Source: Lutibacter sp. UBA4458
GTDB lineage: Bacteria; Bacteroidota; Bacteroidia; Flavobacteriales; Flavobacteriaceae
NCBI GenBank assembly: GCA_002390165.1
Contig: DGOU01000217.1
Location: forward strand, 1-6,716
Reading direction: 5' to 3'
DNA: 6,716 nt
Part shown: positions 1-6,716 of the stretch, one piece after another
Numbering within the stretch: position 1 is the first letter of the stretch
How the letters are laid out: every line of letters begins with the position of its first letter
Program-made: the position numbers and the translations under genes
Notes under the pieces: generated by a model
What the model was told of the DNA's origin: nothing
What the model saw: only the letters and a program-made list of their open reading frames with translations
The model's database searches: none

Positions 1-30
1 TATTTATTATATATAAATACAGTAATAATT

Positions 31-44
31 ACAATAAATATTGT
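31..44. promoter_or_regulatory. 14-bp palindrome, candidate operator
   Basis: The arms ACAATA and TATTGT are perfect inverted repeats around a 2-base AA centre. Such a site could bind a dimeric regulator. It lies about 100 bases upstream of the likely -10 box, which is far for a simple repressor, so it may instead serve an upstream promoter or have no function. AT-rich DNA gives short palindromes by chance, so the functional claim is weak. Confidence 0.25.
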
Positions 45-69
45 CTCGTGGGCAAAACAATGAGGCAAT
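40..69 (+). other. Hairpin in upstream intergenic region
   Basis: Bases 40-49 pair with 60-69 to give a 10-bp stem with a 10-base loop. Two of the pairs (44/65 and 48/61) are G-U wobbles that exist only in RNA read from the + strand; the opposite strand would have A-C mismatches there. This favours an RNA structure in a rightward transcript coming from outside the window. No T-run follows the stem, so it is not a standard intrinsic terminator. It overlaps the palindrome at 31-44. Confidence 0.35.
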
Positions 70-138
70 CTAGAATACAGTGAAGTCTCTTGTATTAGGA
101 AAATGGATTGATTTACAACTAAAGATATAGTAGAACTA

Positions 139-147
139 TGGTAAAAT
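139..147 (+). promoter_or_regulatory. Likely extended -10 promoter of the dptFGH operon
   Basis: The sequence TGGTAAAAT fits an extended -10 element (TG, one base, then TAAAAT, five of six matches to TATAAT), common in Bacillota promoters. Transcription would begin near position 154. No good -35 box sits at the usual 16-18 base distance; TTTACA at 112-117 is 24 bases away, too far. A second, weaker candidate is TATAGT at 126-131 with TGGATT at 104-109, spaced 16. Both point rightward into dptF. Confidence 0.45.
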
Positions 148-169
148 TGGTAGAAAGATAATGAAATAT

Positions 170-173
170 GGAG
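170..173 (+). promoter_or_regulatory. Ribosome binding site deciding the dptF start
   Basis: GGAG lies 8 bases before a GTG at 182, an ideal spacing. The upstream in-frame ATG at 161 has only a weak purine stretch (AGAAAG) 3 bases before it. If transcription begins near 154, that ATG would sit on an almost leaderless message. Both points favour the GTG. Confidence 0.55.
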
Positions 174-181
174 TTGATAAT

Positions 182-2503
182 GTGGAAGAACAAAATATAG
201 GTAACTTCTTATTTGCCTTTTTAAATAGCTCGATTTTAACTGCTTCTGAAACCGCCAATAAAATGGAACAACTTATATTTGAAGATGCGTCTAGTGCAAT
301 TATTAAGGCGAGAGTGTTTGCTGAAGAAATATTGAAAGAAGTATTCAAAATTGAAGAAATTGAAATGCCATTTATCTCTACTTTAAAGGATAGGATCCTT
401 TATCTTACTGAGCATGGTTATATTAAAAATGATATTCATTCCTCATTTGAAAATATAAGAAGATCTGGAAACAAGGCAGCACATGACGCTGAATTTGAAG
501 ATATAACAGTAGCTTTTCAATTACACAAAGAAATGTTCAAAATTGCTGTCTGGTTTCACGAACTTTACACAGGAGCTGAAATTGAGTTGCCGAAATATAA
601 AGTTCCTAAACCAAAATTAACATATGGAAATCTTGAAGAGATGATGAAAAAACTAATTAAAAATGAAACAGCTGCAACTAGCATTACAGAGCCTTCTACA
701 AAAATAGAAGTGGAAGAATTGGGTAAAGAGAAGAAGGATCTTGTAGAAGCTACAGTCAATACTATAGAAATGCCTAATATTGAAATTAAGATAGCAAGAG
801 AAGAATCTTTTAAAGGAAGTTATTTACTAAAAGAAATATCTAGACTGAAAGATTCAGCAAAAGAAGCAATAGAAAATGCTAATGAATTTAGTGAATTTAA
901 AAAGTATCTCCATGTTGAACGAAAAATACAAAGAGATTTAGAAGCAATATTAAAAAAGAATGTGAATAATAATTCTGCTAATCTAATACTACTTTGTGGT
1001 AGTGTTGGGGATGGCAAGTCTCATTTACTTGCATATTTAAGAGATGAAAATCCAGAAGTAATGGACCAATACCTAATTCACAATGATGCAACTGAAAGTT
1101 TTTCACCAGGAAAAGATGCATTAGAAACTTTAGAAGAAGTATTATTACCACTTTCTGATGAAAACATTGAGAAATCCACGGGGAAAATTATATTAGCTAT
1201 AAACTTAGGTGTACTTCACAACTTTATTAACTATAAGCATAAAGTAGCTAGCTTTGAGAAGTTAAAGCAATTTGTCGAAGAAAGTGAGATATTTTCACAA
1301 AAGATTATTACTAAATTTGAGAAGGGTCAGTTAAACCTATTGAATTTTACGGATTACCACCCATATGAATTAACCCAAAACGGGCCAACATCTATTTTCT
1401 TTCAATCGATTCTAGACAAAGTTTGTGTAGAAAATGATAATAACCCTTTTCAACAAGCCTTTATAAAAGATCAATTCAATTCTCATAAAAATATGGTTCA
1501 TGAAAACTATCTCTATTTAAAAGATCCATTCGTTCAAAAGCAATTAATATCATTGGTAATTCAAACAATTATTAAACGTAAATTAGTAGTTTCTACTAGA
1601 ACTTTTTTAAATCTTATTGCTGATATACTAATAGGAAGAACTGAGAAAAGATTAATAGAAATGAATCATTTTGATATATTGGACAATACGTTACCATCTT
1701 TATTATTTAATAGCCCTGATCGCTCAAATTTGTTAAGAGCTATACATGAATTAGACCCAATTCACCGGCGAACAGAGGCAACTGATCAATTGGTTATAGA
1801 GTTGAACACGATGAATGACTGGACTTTTATAAATGATAATTATTTAGGTGATAGTATTGCACGTAATTGGGTTAAGCACTTTGAAAATAACAATGATTTA
1901 TTAAAAGAACACTTATCTGCATACACAGAGATATATCTAAGACTTGTTTTTTTATCTAACAGCAAATTTGCTCAGATTCTAGTAGACCCTGCTTATGTAA
2001 GTTTTATGAAATACCTATATGATTTTAACAAAGTAAATATTGAAAATATAAAAGATTATTATGAAAAATTCAAGCAAGTTATATTCTTATGGAAAGGTAA
2101 ATTAAAAAGAGATTATATCTTATTAAGTCATCCATTGGATAAGTACAAGATAGCACAGAGTTTCACAGTGAAACCTGAAATAGAACATTTGGAAAAAAGG
2201 GAAGAATTAGTTTTAGAGACCTTTAAAAATACAATCGTTATTGGTTATAAGAAAGAAAAAGGAACACAGCCATTATATTTAGAGATCGACTATCCATTAT
2301 TTTGTTTACTACAAAAAGTAGAAAATGGTTACAGACCTACTAAAGATGATGAAGAAGAAGCAATCAATTTTATAGAATACTTGGAGAAGATAATGCAATT
2401 TGGAAATAAAGAAAAAGAATTACTTATTAATTTTCCCCAAGAAAATAAATTTTACAAAATACTACGTGATGACTTTGGATCATTAGTTTTTGAGAAGGAG
2501 TAA
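182..2503 (+). CDS. dptF: DptF, DNA phosphorothioation-dependent restriction ATPase with DUF4145/HEPN-like N-terminus
   Basis: Subunit of the DptFGH restriction complex, which acts on DNA lacking backbone sulfur; expected in the cytoplasm. Numbering is from GTG 182 (773 residues; ATG 161 would add seven). Residues about 25-130 resemble DUF4145, a HEPN-related domain also found on some type I restriction subunits: helical, with RRSGNKAAH giving R94-x6-H101. A charged, low-complexity linker (about 135-205) and a helical stretch (214-260) lead to a P-loop ATPase with Walker A GSVGDGKS at 273-280, a DATES motif at 302-306, a hydrophobic strand IILAINLG in the Walker B position (Asn341 where an acid is usual), and a conserved-looking STRTFLNL segment near 471-478. 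The C-terminal 280 residues are helical and unassigned. From memory, classical DptF is about 550 residues, roughly the part after the linker. The gene ends 3 bases before dptG. Family identity rests strongly on the neighbours; no nuclease motif of the PD-(D/E)XK kind is evident. Confidence 0.85.
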   Translation: MEEQNIGNFLFAFLNSSILTASETANKMEQLIFEDASSAIIKARVFAEEILKEVFKIEEIEMPFISTLKDRILYLTEHGYIKNDIHSSFENIRRSGNKAAHDAEFEDITVAFQLHKEMFKIAVWFHELYTGAEIELPKYKVPKPKLTYGNLEEMMKKLIKNETAATSITEPSTKIEVEELGKEKKDLVEATVNTIEMPNIEIKIAREESFKGSYLLKEISRLKDSAKEAIENANEFSEFKKYLHVERKIQRDLEAILKKNVNNNSANLILLCGSVGDGKSHLLAYLRDENPEVMDQYLIHNDATESFSPGKDALETLEEVLLPLSDENIEKSTGKIILAINLGVLHNFINYKHKVASFEKLKQFVEESEIFSQKIITKFEKGQLNLLNFTDYHPYELTQNGPTSIFFQSILDKVCVENDNNPFQQAFIKDQFNSHKNMVHENYLYLKDPFVQKQLISLVIQTIIKRKLVVSTRTFLNLIADILIGRTEKRLIEMNHFDILDNTLPSLLFNSPDRSNLLRAIHELDPIHRRTEATDQLVIELNTMNDWTFINDNYLGDSIARNWVKHFENNNDLLKEHLSAYTEIYLRLVFLSNSKFAQILVDPAYVSFMKYLYDFNKVNIENIKDYYEKFKQVIFLWKGKLKRDYILLSHPLDKYKIAQSFTVKPEIEHLEKREELVLETFKNTIVIGYKKEKGTQPLYLEIDYPLFCLLQKVENGYRPTKDDEEEAINFIEYLEKIMQFGNKEKELLINFPQENKFYKILRDDFGSLVFEKE
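2495..2500 (+). promoter_or_regulatory. Ribosome binding site of dptG inside the end of dptF
   Basis: AAGGAG ends 6 bases before the ATG at 2507 and is formed by the last sense codons of dptF. Ribosomes finishing dptF would therefore stop right at the dptG start, which suggests translational coupling. An ATG at 2503 overlapping the dptF stop hits a stop after three codons and is not a gene start. Confidence 0.8.
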
Positions 2504-2506
2504 TGT

Positions 2507-3922
2507 ATGAGTGATATTATTCGGCGCCAAGATCTGAAAGAACTGTTAGGAAATGAAAAACATGTTACTGGTGATGTAGCGGATATTTTACCCTTCTTAA
2601 CTAAGAGAACAAACAATATAAACAAACACTTTCATCGAATGATTGGGGAATATGTAAGACATATTACTAATTTAAGAGTTAATGAGAAATCTATATCACC
2701 AGAAATCTTAGAATTTGAAACAGGGAAAAATATACTTAGTCAACATATCGCTGAACAAATTCAATTTTCAGATGGAGAATCTAAAGATGATTTCATCAGA
2801 TTTATTGATGAGTATCTTTTTAATCAGGAGAGAATTAATACTTTTCATCCTTATTTATTTAACTTTATTCCGATTGATAAGTCACTGACTAATGAATTTG
2901 GTAAATACGCTTCTTTTATTAAACAAACTATTCTTCAAGATAATAGCTCTCTTGTAGACTTTTTTAAGAATAAAGAGACAGATGATATTCTTACAGAAGT
3001 AATAATAAAAAATTTAGATATATTAGTAGACGTAAATCTAAATATTGGTAATAAAAATGAAAAGTATCAACCATTATTAAATAAACTTTCAGATTTATAT
3101 CAAGAGGATTTATTATTTTTAAGTAAACATAAAGAGTACTTTATTCAGTCTTTCCCACTTCTTACACATTATTATACTTTTATGTATGTTTGCCAACTCG
3201 TCTATAACTTTGAGCAATTTGAAAAAGGAGAGATGGATGAGGTTTTTCCATTCTATTTTGCTTTTGAATGGGAATCAATAACGAAGCGAAGAAAAGTGGC
3301 AGATCCTATTCAAGGTTTTAAATATATTCAAGATAATGAAATGAACCTTTTTCCACATATTCATACGCTTTCCCAGCTTAGTCATAACGAGTTCAATAAA
3401 TTAGCTGGGGATACTTTATCATTTATGCCTTATAGTGAAATTTATAAATCTGTTAATAATAAAGGACATGAGTATGCTGAGGAATTCTTAAATGATTTGA
3501 ATTTGTGGATACAAGACTATAGTAATCTAACATGGACCAAAGTAAAATTACCACCAGTCTCCACTACAATCGAGGAAGGATTTAGAAGTTTATTTTCTCT
3601 TTTAAAACAAGGAACCAACTCTACTGTAAGTGGAAAGTATGGAAAAAACATAGAAGACCTTGGATCTTCAATATTTCTGAAGAAACGAGGAAGTATTGGA
3701 TACGTTTTTAATTTACAGCATGATTTTATACTGCTCTTAGTTGCGTTATCTGTAAAAGAAAAAAGGATACCATTAAACCAATTATTTAAAGAACTTGAAA
3801 AGAGGGGGATTGCTTTGGATCATTATTCCAAACAAGAACTTTTAAACCTGTTAGAATCACATAATATTCTCGAGAAAAAAAGTGATAGTGGGGATGCGCA
3901 ATATGTCAAACCTATTTTATAA
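2507..3922 (+). CDS. dptG: DptG, DNA phosphorothioation-dependent restriction protein
   Basis: Middle subunit of the DptFGH restriction module; its biochemical role is poorly known, and it is usually regarded as a scaffold or adaptor between DptF and DptH. The protein has 471 residues, no signal peptide or membrane segment, and no recognisable catalytic motif. Most of it is mixed helical and rich in aromatic residues. The C-terminal third looks like a winged-helix-type module: helices around 404-416 and 423-433, then RGIALDHYSKQELLNLLE at 433-450, followed by the tail KSDSGDAQYVKPIL at 458-471. I recognise this tail as a DptG hallmark, and it is the main reason for the name. The start is secure, with AAGGAG 6 bases upstream. 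The gene lies 3 bases after dptF, and its last 20 bases overlap dptH. Codon use matches its neighbours. Winged-helix character is inferred from sequence pattern only. Confidence 0.85.
   Translation: MSDIIRRQDLKELLGNEKHVTGDVADILPFLTKRTNNINKHFHRMIGEYVRHITNLRVNEKSISPEILEFETGKNILSQHIAEQIQFSDGESKDDFIRFIDEYLFNQERINTFHPYLFNFIPIDKSLTNEFGKYASFIKQTILQDNSSLVDFFKNKETDDILTEVIIKNLDILVDVNLNIGNKNEKYQPLLNKLSDLYQEDLLFLSKHKEYFIQSFPLLTHYYTFMYVCQLVYNFEQFEKGEMDEVFPFYFAFEWESITKRRKVADPIQGFKYIQDNEMNLFPHIHTLSQLSHNEFNKLAGDTLSFMPYSEIYKSVNNKGHEYAEEFLNDLNLWIQDYSNLTWTKVKLPPVSTTIEEGFRSLFSLLKQGTNSTVSGKYGKNIEDLGSSIFLKKRGSIGYVFNLQHDFILLLVALSVKEKRIPLNQLFKELEKRGIALDHYSKQELLNLLESHNILEKKSDSGDAQYVKPIL
3888..3894 (+). promoter_or_regulatory. 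Weak ribosome binding site of dptH inside dptG
   Basis: GTGGGGA lies 8 bases before the ATG at 3903. It is a poor match to AGGAGG, so translation of dptH probably leans on ribosomes finishing dptG, whose stop is 17 bases further on. An in-frame ATG at 3894 would add three residues (M-R-N) but has no site at a usable distance, so 3903 is preferred. Confidence 0.5.
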
Positions 3923-6716
3923 ATATATTTCATCACTCTTGATTAACTACTTCTCTTCTAAAAATTTATTGCCGGGGGATCGTTTCTTTTTAAGATTAGA
4001 TCAAATGAGAGATGTTGAAGATCTAGTGAAAACTTTAGGCATTGCAGAAAACGTGGAAGAATTCCAGTATAAGCATGAACGTGGAGAAGTCTATAAAACA
4101 TTCTGTATTAATATAAATAATATTAGATTAGTTGTTGCTAGTACAAATAGTAAAGTGAAACCTGATTTCTTAGTGACTCTCCGAAACCTTGTAGGAGAAC
4201 AGAAAAATGAGTGGAAGAATACTGTCCTTCTAAGCGTTGTAACAGAACAATTAGACTCTATACAAGGCGGTAGCAGTGATCTTCAAAAAGAAGGGATGCC
4301 TTTACATCCACATTATATATTTGATGACCTAAAAGAAGAAATTGAAAAAAGTGAATTAGAAGTTATAGAAAAAATAATATTAAAGAACAACTTGGCTAAT
4401 CTCATAAAAGAGCACCAAGTACAAAATGTTTCTTTTTTTGAATTTGAAGATATATTTAAGATTCTTCAAAAATCAAAAATAGAAGAAGAGGATTATTCTA
4501 GATTTGGATTATTCCAAGACCCTGATTTAAACACTTTTAAAGGTAGAGAGTTAGAGAAAAGATTAAATGAAAATAGAAGACTATTTGAATTTGTTAAGAA
4601 TGTCCATGACTTTAACTTAGGTGAAGACACTCTACAGAAAATGTTTCTACCAAATGATGTTAAAAAAATTCAAGATGAAAATTGGACTGAAGTTCCTTTT
4701 ACAAAAGTAAATAATCTTCATAATGCGTATATGAATTCTTTAAAAGGTAAGAAGATCGTCTATAAAGAGATGAAGGCAAGCAAAGATTTAGTAGTTTGGG
4801 ATCGTACCCAATCAGAATCAGCAGCTGGTAAAAGAAAAAGAAATATAATAATTTTTAATCCAGAGAAGAATAATGAAATTGAGTTTAAACTTTCGTTTGA
4901 GCTATTTGGAGAAATTACAAAGATGGATGGGCGTTTTACTTCAGGAGATTATCCTAATTGTGAAGTTAAAACTGGTAAAAACTACATTTCAGTTGTATCC
5001 ACTGAGGTTACAGAAGATGTTACTTATCTCTACCTTAAATATCAACATGAAGGGAAAGTATCTTTAGGGTCAGAATTTAATATATTAATTTTGCCTGTTA
5101 ATTCTAATTACCTCGCTGATATTAATACTAAGTATTCCATTTCTGCCAAAAAAAGATATCTCTCCATAGCATATGAGGAAGGAGATATTAGTTTAGGAAA
5201 TGGTTATTCAGTTGATAAAATTGACATTACAAAAGTGAATCAAGAAATACAACTTGATACAACACAAAATGTTAAACTCTCACCTCAACCGGAGGCATTT
5301 AATGATGACGAGAAATTACCATTTGTATTGGTGATAGATCAAACAAAACTAAAAATACAACTTGAGAATACTCTTCAGTCATCAGTCCCAATTACAGGAT
5401 CAAAAATATGGCAACAGATTAGAGAAACTGGAAAAGATATTAAATGGATAAAAGAGAATAATCGACTGGAATTAGGAAATAGACAATATTATATGCACAG
5501 TGAGTATAAGGATTTCTATTTGTGGGAACAAGAGTGGGTAGAAAACGGATACAGATCGGCGAATGTTGAGGGTGAAGTCCTGCATTCTCGAGATATTCAG
5601 TTGAGTGAAAACTTAGAAGAGGCATATAGTCGTTATTTAAATATTTTAAAAATGAAGAATTCTATTTCAAGTTTAACAACAGTTTCTCCTGACTATATTG
5701 AGAGAGCTACAGAGTATATAAATGTATATAACAAAGAAATTTCTCGATTTATTGATGGAGAACCTATAGGATCTAAAGGTTTGGATTTATTTAAACTTGG
5801 AACAATTATTTCTAATGGAATTATATATTTTACACCTTATCATCCGATTATGTTGGCTTATAAGTTAAAGACTTTTGAGATGATGGGGAATGAAGAGGTA
5901 GGGAATAATATTAGTGTTCGTTTGAGCGCTGACCCTTTAGTTCCCTACATTTATCAACCAAGCACTTCAAATTTATTTAAATCAGAGCATCAAAGAGCAA
6001 TACCAGAATGGTTAGTATTTAAGCCGGTTGAAAAAGTCAATGTATCAAATGCAAACCAGTACTTGGCTAAAGTAATTTCTGACAAGCTAAATCAGTTTAA
6101 AGAACATTTCACCTATTTATTTTTAGAAAAATCAAGTGCTGCAATTATTATCAATGTAATTAATATAGAAAATGACTTTGAAGTTTTAAAAGGTATTGTT
6201 AACTGGATGATGAGTGAGTTATCCTCTAATAACCCTCTTAAGCCTGTGCAAGTGACTTTATATAAGAATAGTGACTTAGAATCTGCTTTTGATTCATTTG
6301 CATATATAACGTCAGTTAGCGAATTCACTGAAAAGTTTGAGCTGAAATTAAATAAAATTGATGGACTTGAGGATGAGGACGTTTTAAGACTGATTAAAGA
6401 TAATCTATCTTATTACAAAATGGTTCATTTTGACGAGATTAATTATGCTCATATTTCATTTTATAAAATGCATGCACAACAAAGTTTCGCGATTCAAGCA
6501 ATGGATAAGATGAATACTGGAATTTCATTAGAAGGTTTATATTCGAGTGTTCCTTCTATGAAAGATTCAGAGGTATATAAGAGTGGTTTTGGAACGAAGG
6601 GGTATAACATTGGAAAAGAAAACTTATTGTTAAACACCGCCTATCACTTAAATGAATTAGCATCTAATTTACGGAATAGCGGTAGTGATAGCTATAGAAA
6701 GGGAGAAGTTGTTTTA
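3903..6716 (+). CDS. dptH: DptH, DNA phosphorothioation-dependent restriction protein (partial, C-terminus missing)
   Basis: Large subunit of the DptFGH complex; known DptH proteins carry a C-terminal HerA/FtsK-like ATPase thought to move along or unwind DNA. This frame starts at ATG 3903, 20 bases inside dptG, and stays open for 938 codons to the window edge, where it is cut. Seen here: an N-terminal mixed alpha/beta part containing SIQGGSSDLQKEGMPLH at 119-135, a motif I associate with DptH-type N-termini; a charged helical stretch at about 140-260; a region of alternating hydrophobic residues at about 313-400 that looks like a beta-sandwich; then an alpha/beta part with YHPIMLAY at 646-653. 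No Walker A motif appears in these 938 residues, consistent with the ATPase lying further right. No signal peptide or membrane segment is visible. The identity rests on these motifs plus position directly after dptG. A different large defence ATPase cannot be fully excluded without the C-terminus. Confidence 0.83.
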   Translation, partial: MSNLFYKYISSLLINYFSSKNLLPGDRFFLRLDQMRDVEDLVKTLGIAENVEEFQYKHERGEVYKTFCININNIRLVVASTNSKVKPDFLVTLRNLVGEQKNEWKNTVLLSVVTEQLDSIQGGSSDLQKEGMPLHPHYIFDDLKEEIEKSELEVIEKIILKNNLANLIKEHQVQNVSFFEFEDIFKILQKSKIEEEDYSRFGLFQDPDLNTFKGRELEKRLNENRRLFEFVKNVHDFNLGEDTLQKMFLPNDVKKIQDENWTEVPFTKVNNLHNAYMNSLKGKKIVYKEMKASKDLVVWDRTQSESAAGKRKRNIIIFNPEKNNEIEFKLSFELFGEITKMDGRFTSGDYPNCEVKTGKNYISVVSTEVTEDVTYLYLKYQHEGKVSLGSEFNILILPVNSNYLADINTKYSISAKKRYLSIAYEEGDISLGNGYSVDKIDITKVNQEIQLDTTQNVKLSPQPEAFNDDEKLPFVLVIDQTKLKIQLENTLQSSVPITGSKIWQQIRETGKDIKWIKENNRLELGNRQYYMHSEYKDFYLWEQEWVENGYRSANVEGEVLHSRDIQLSENLEEAYSRYLNILKMKNSISSLTTVSPDYIERATEYINVYNKEISRFIDGEPIGSKGLDLFKLGTIISNGIIYFTPYHPIMLAYKLKTFEMMGNEEVGNNISVRLSADPLVPYIYQPSTSNLFKSEHQRAIPEWLVFKPVEKVNVSNANQYLAKVISDKLNQFKEHFTYLFLEKSSAAIIINVINIENDFEVLKGIVNWMMSELSSNNPLKPVQVTLYKNSDLESAFDSFAYITSVSEFTEKFELKLNKIDGLEDEDVLRLIKDNLSYYKMVHFDEINYAHISFYKMHAQQSFAIQAMDKMNTGISLEGLYSSVPSMKDSEVYKSGFGTKGYNIGKENLLLNTAYHLNELASNLRNSGSDSYRKGEVVL

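Noticed and set aside
112..117. TTTACA as the -35 box of the dptF promoter
   Set aside because: It is 24 bases from TAAAAT at 142-147 and 8 bases from TATAGT at 126-131, so neither distance works.
138..161. Seven-codon leader peptide (MVKLVER) whose stop overlaps ATG 161
   Set aside because: Its ATG falls inside the likely -10 element, so it would not be transcribed from that promoter, and it lacks a ribosome site.
136..348. Antisense open frame of 70 codons opposite the dptF start
   Set aside because: It has no ribosome site, lies opposite a well-supported gene and covers its promoter; it reads as a shadow frame.
565..1017. Two antisense frames (565-759 and 820-1017) inside dptF
   Set aside because: They are short, composed of Ser/Leu/Phe-rich complement of Lys/Glu-rich coding sequence, and overlap the conserved ATPase gene.
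3224..3239. Internal start in dptG: AAAGGAG followed by in-frame ATG 3233 (Met243), which would give a separate C-terminal DptG half
   Set aside because: The spacing is only 2 bases, and the purine run is what Glu-Lys-Gly-Glu codons normally produce. The ATG at 3237 has better spacing but its frame stops after 14 codons.
4873..5067. Forward open frame of 64 codons inside dptH
   Set aside because: It lies in another frame within the continuous 938-codon dptH reading frame and has no good ribosome site or recognisable content.
5440..5625. Antisense open frame of 61 codons inside dptH
   Set aside because: Shadow of dptH with no start signal.
6113..6328. Antisense open frame of 71 codons inside dptH
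   Set aside because: Shadow of dptH with no start signal.
1..6716. CRISPR array, tRNA or rRNA gene, transposase or insertion sequence
   Set aside because: No regularly spaced repeats, RNA gene signatures, transposase frames or terminal inverted repeats were seen on either strand.

Overview
This window is low-GC DNA (by eye about 30% GC) with AAGGAG-type ribosome binding sites, a gene start overlapping the previous stop, and AT-rich codon choice. That suggests a Bacillota host, most likely a Bacillus relative. All recognisable genes are on the + strand and form one operon-like block that fills the window from about position 160 to the right edge.

The block reads as dptF-dptG-dptH (also called dndF-dndG-dndH), the restriction half of a DNA phosphorothioation (Dnd/Dpt) defence system. 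In such systems the modification enzymes (DndA/IscS and DndB-E) put sulfur into the DNA backbone at short motifs, and DptFGH acts on DNA that lacks the mark. The modification genes are not in this window, so they must lie outside it, or be absent.

Layout: positions 1-160 are AT-rich and hold no convincing gene, but contain a 14-bp palindrome, a hairpin and a likely extended -10 promoter. dptF (182-2503, with an alternative ATG at 161) has a DUF4145/HEPN-like N-terminal domain joined to a P-loop ATPase. dptG (2507-3922) follows after 3 bases and carries its family's characteristic C-terminal tail. dptH (3903 to the window end) overlaps dptG by 20 bases and is open for 938 codons without a stop. 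Its expected C-terminal HerA/FtsK-like ATPase would lie beyond the right edge.

The tight spacing suggests translational coupling and production of the three proteins together, as fits subunits of one complex. The most unusual point is the N-terminal domain of DptF: its R-x6-H signature raises the possibility of an RNA-directed or assembly role added to the standard ATPase. Family assignments rest on recognising motifs and gene order by reading; no database search was run.
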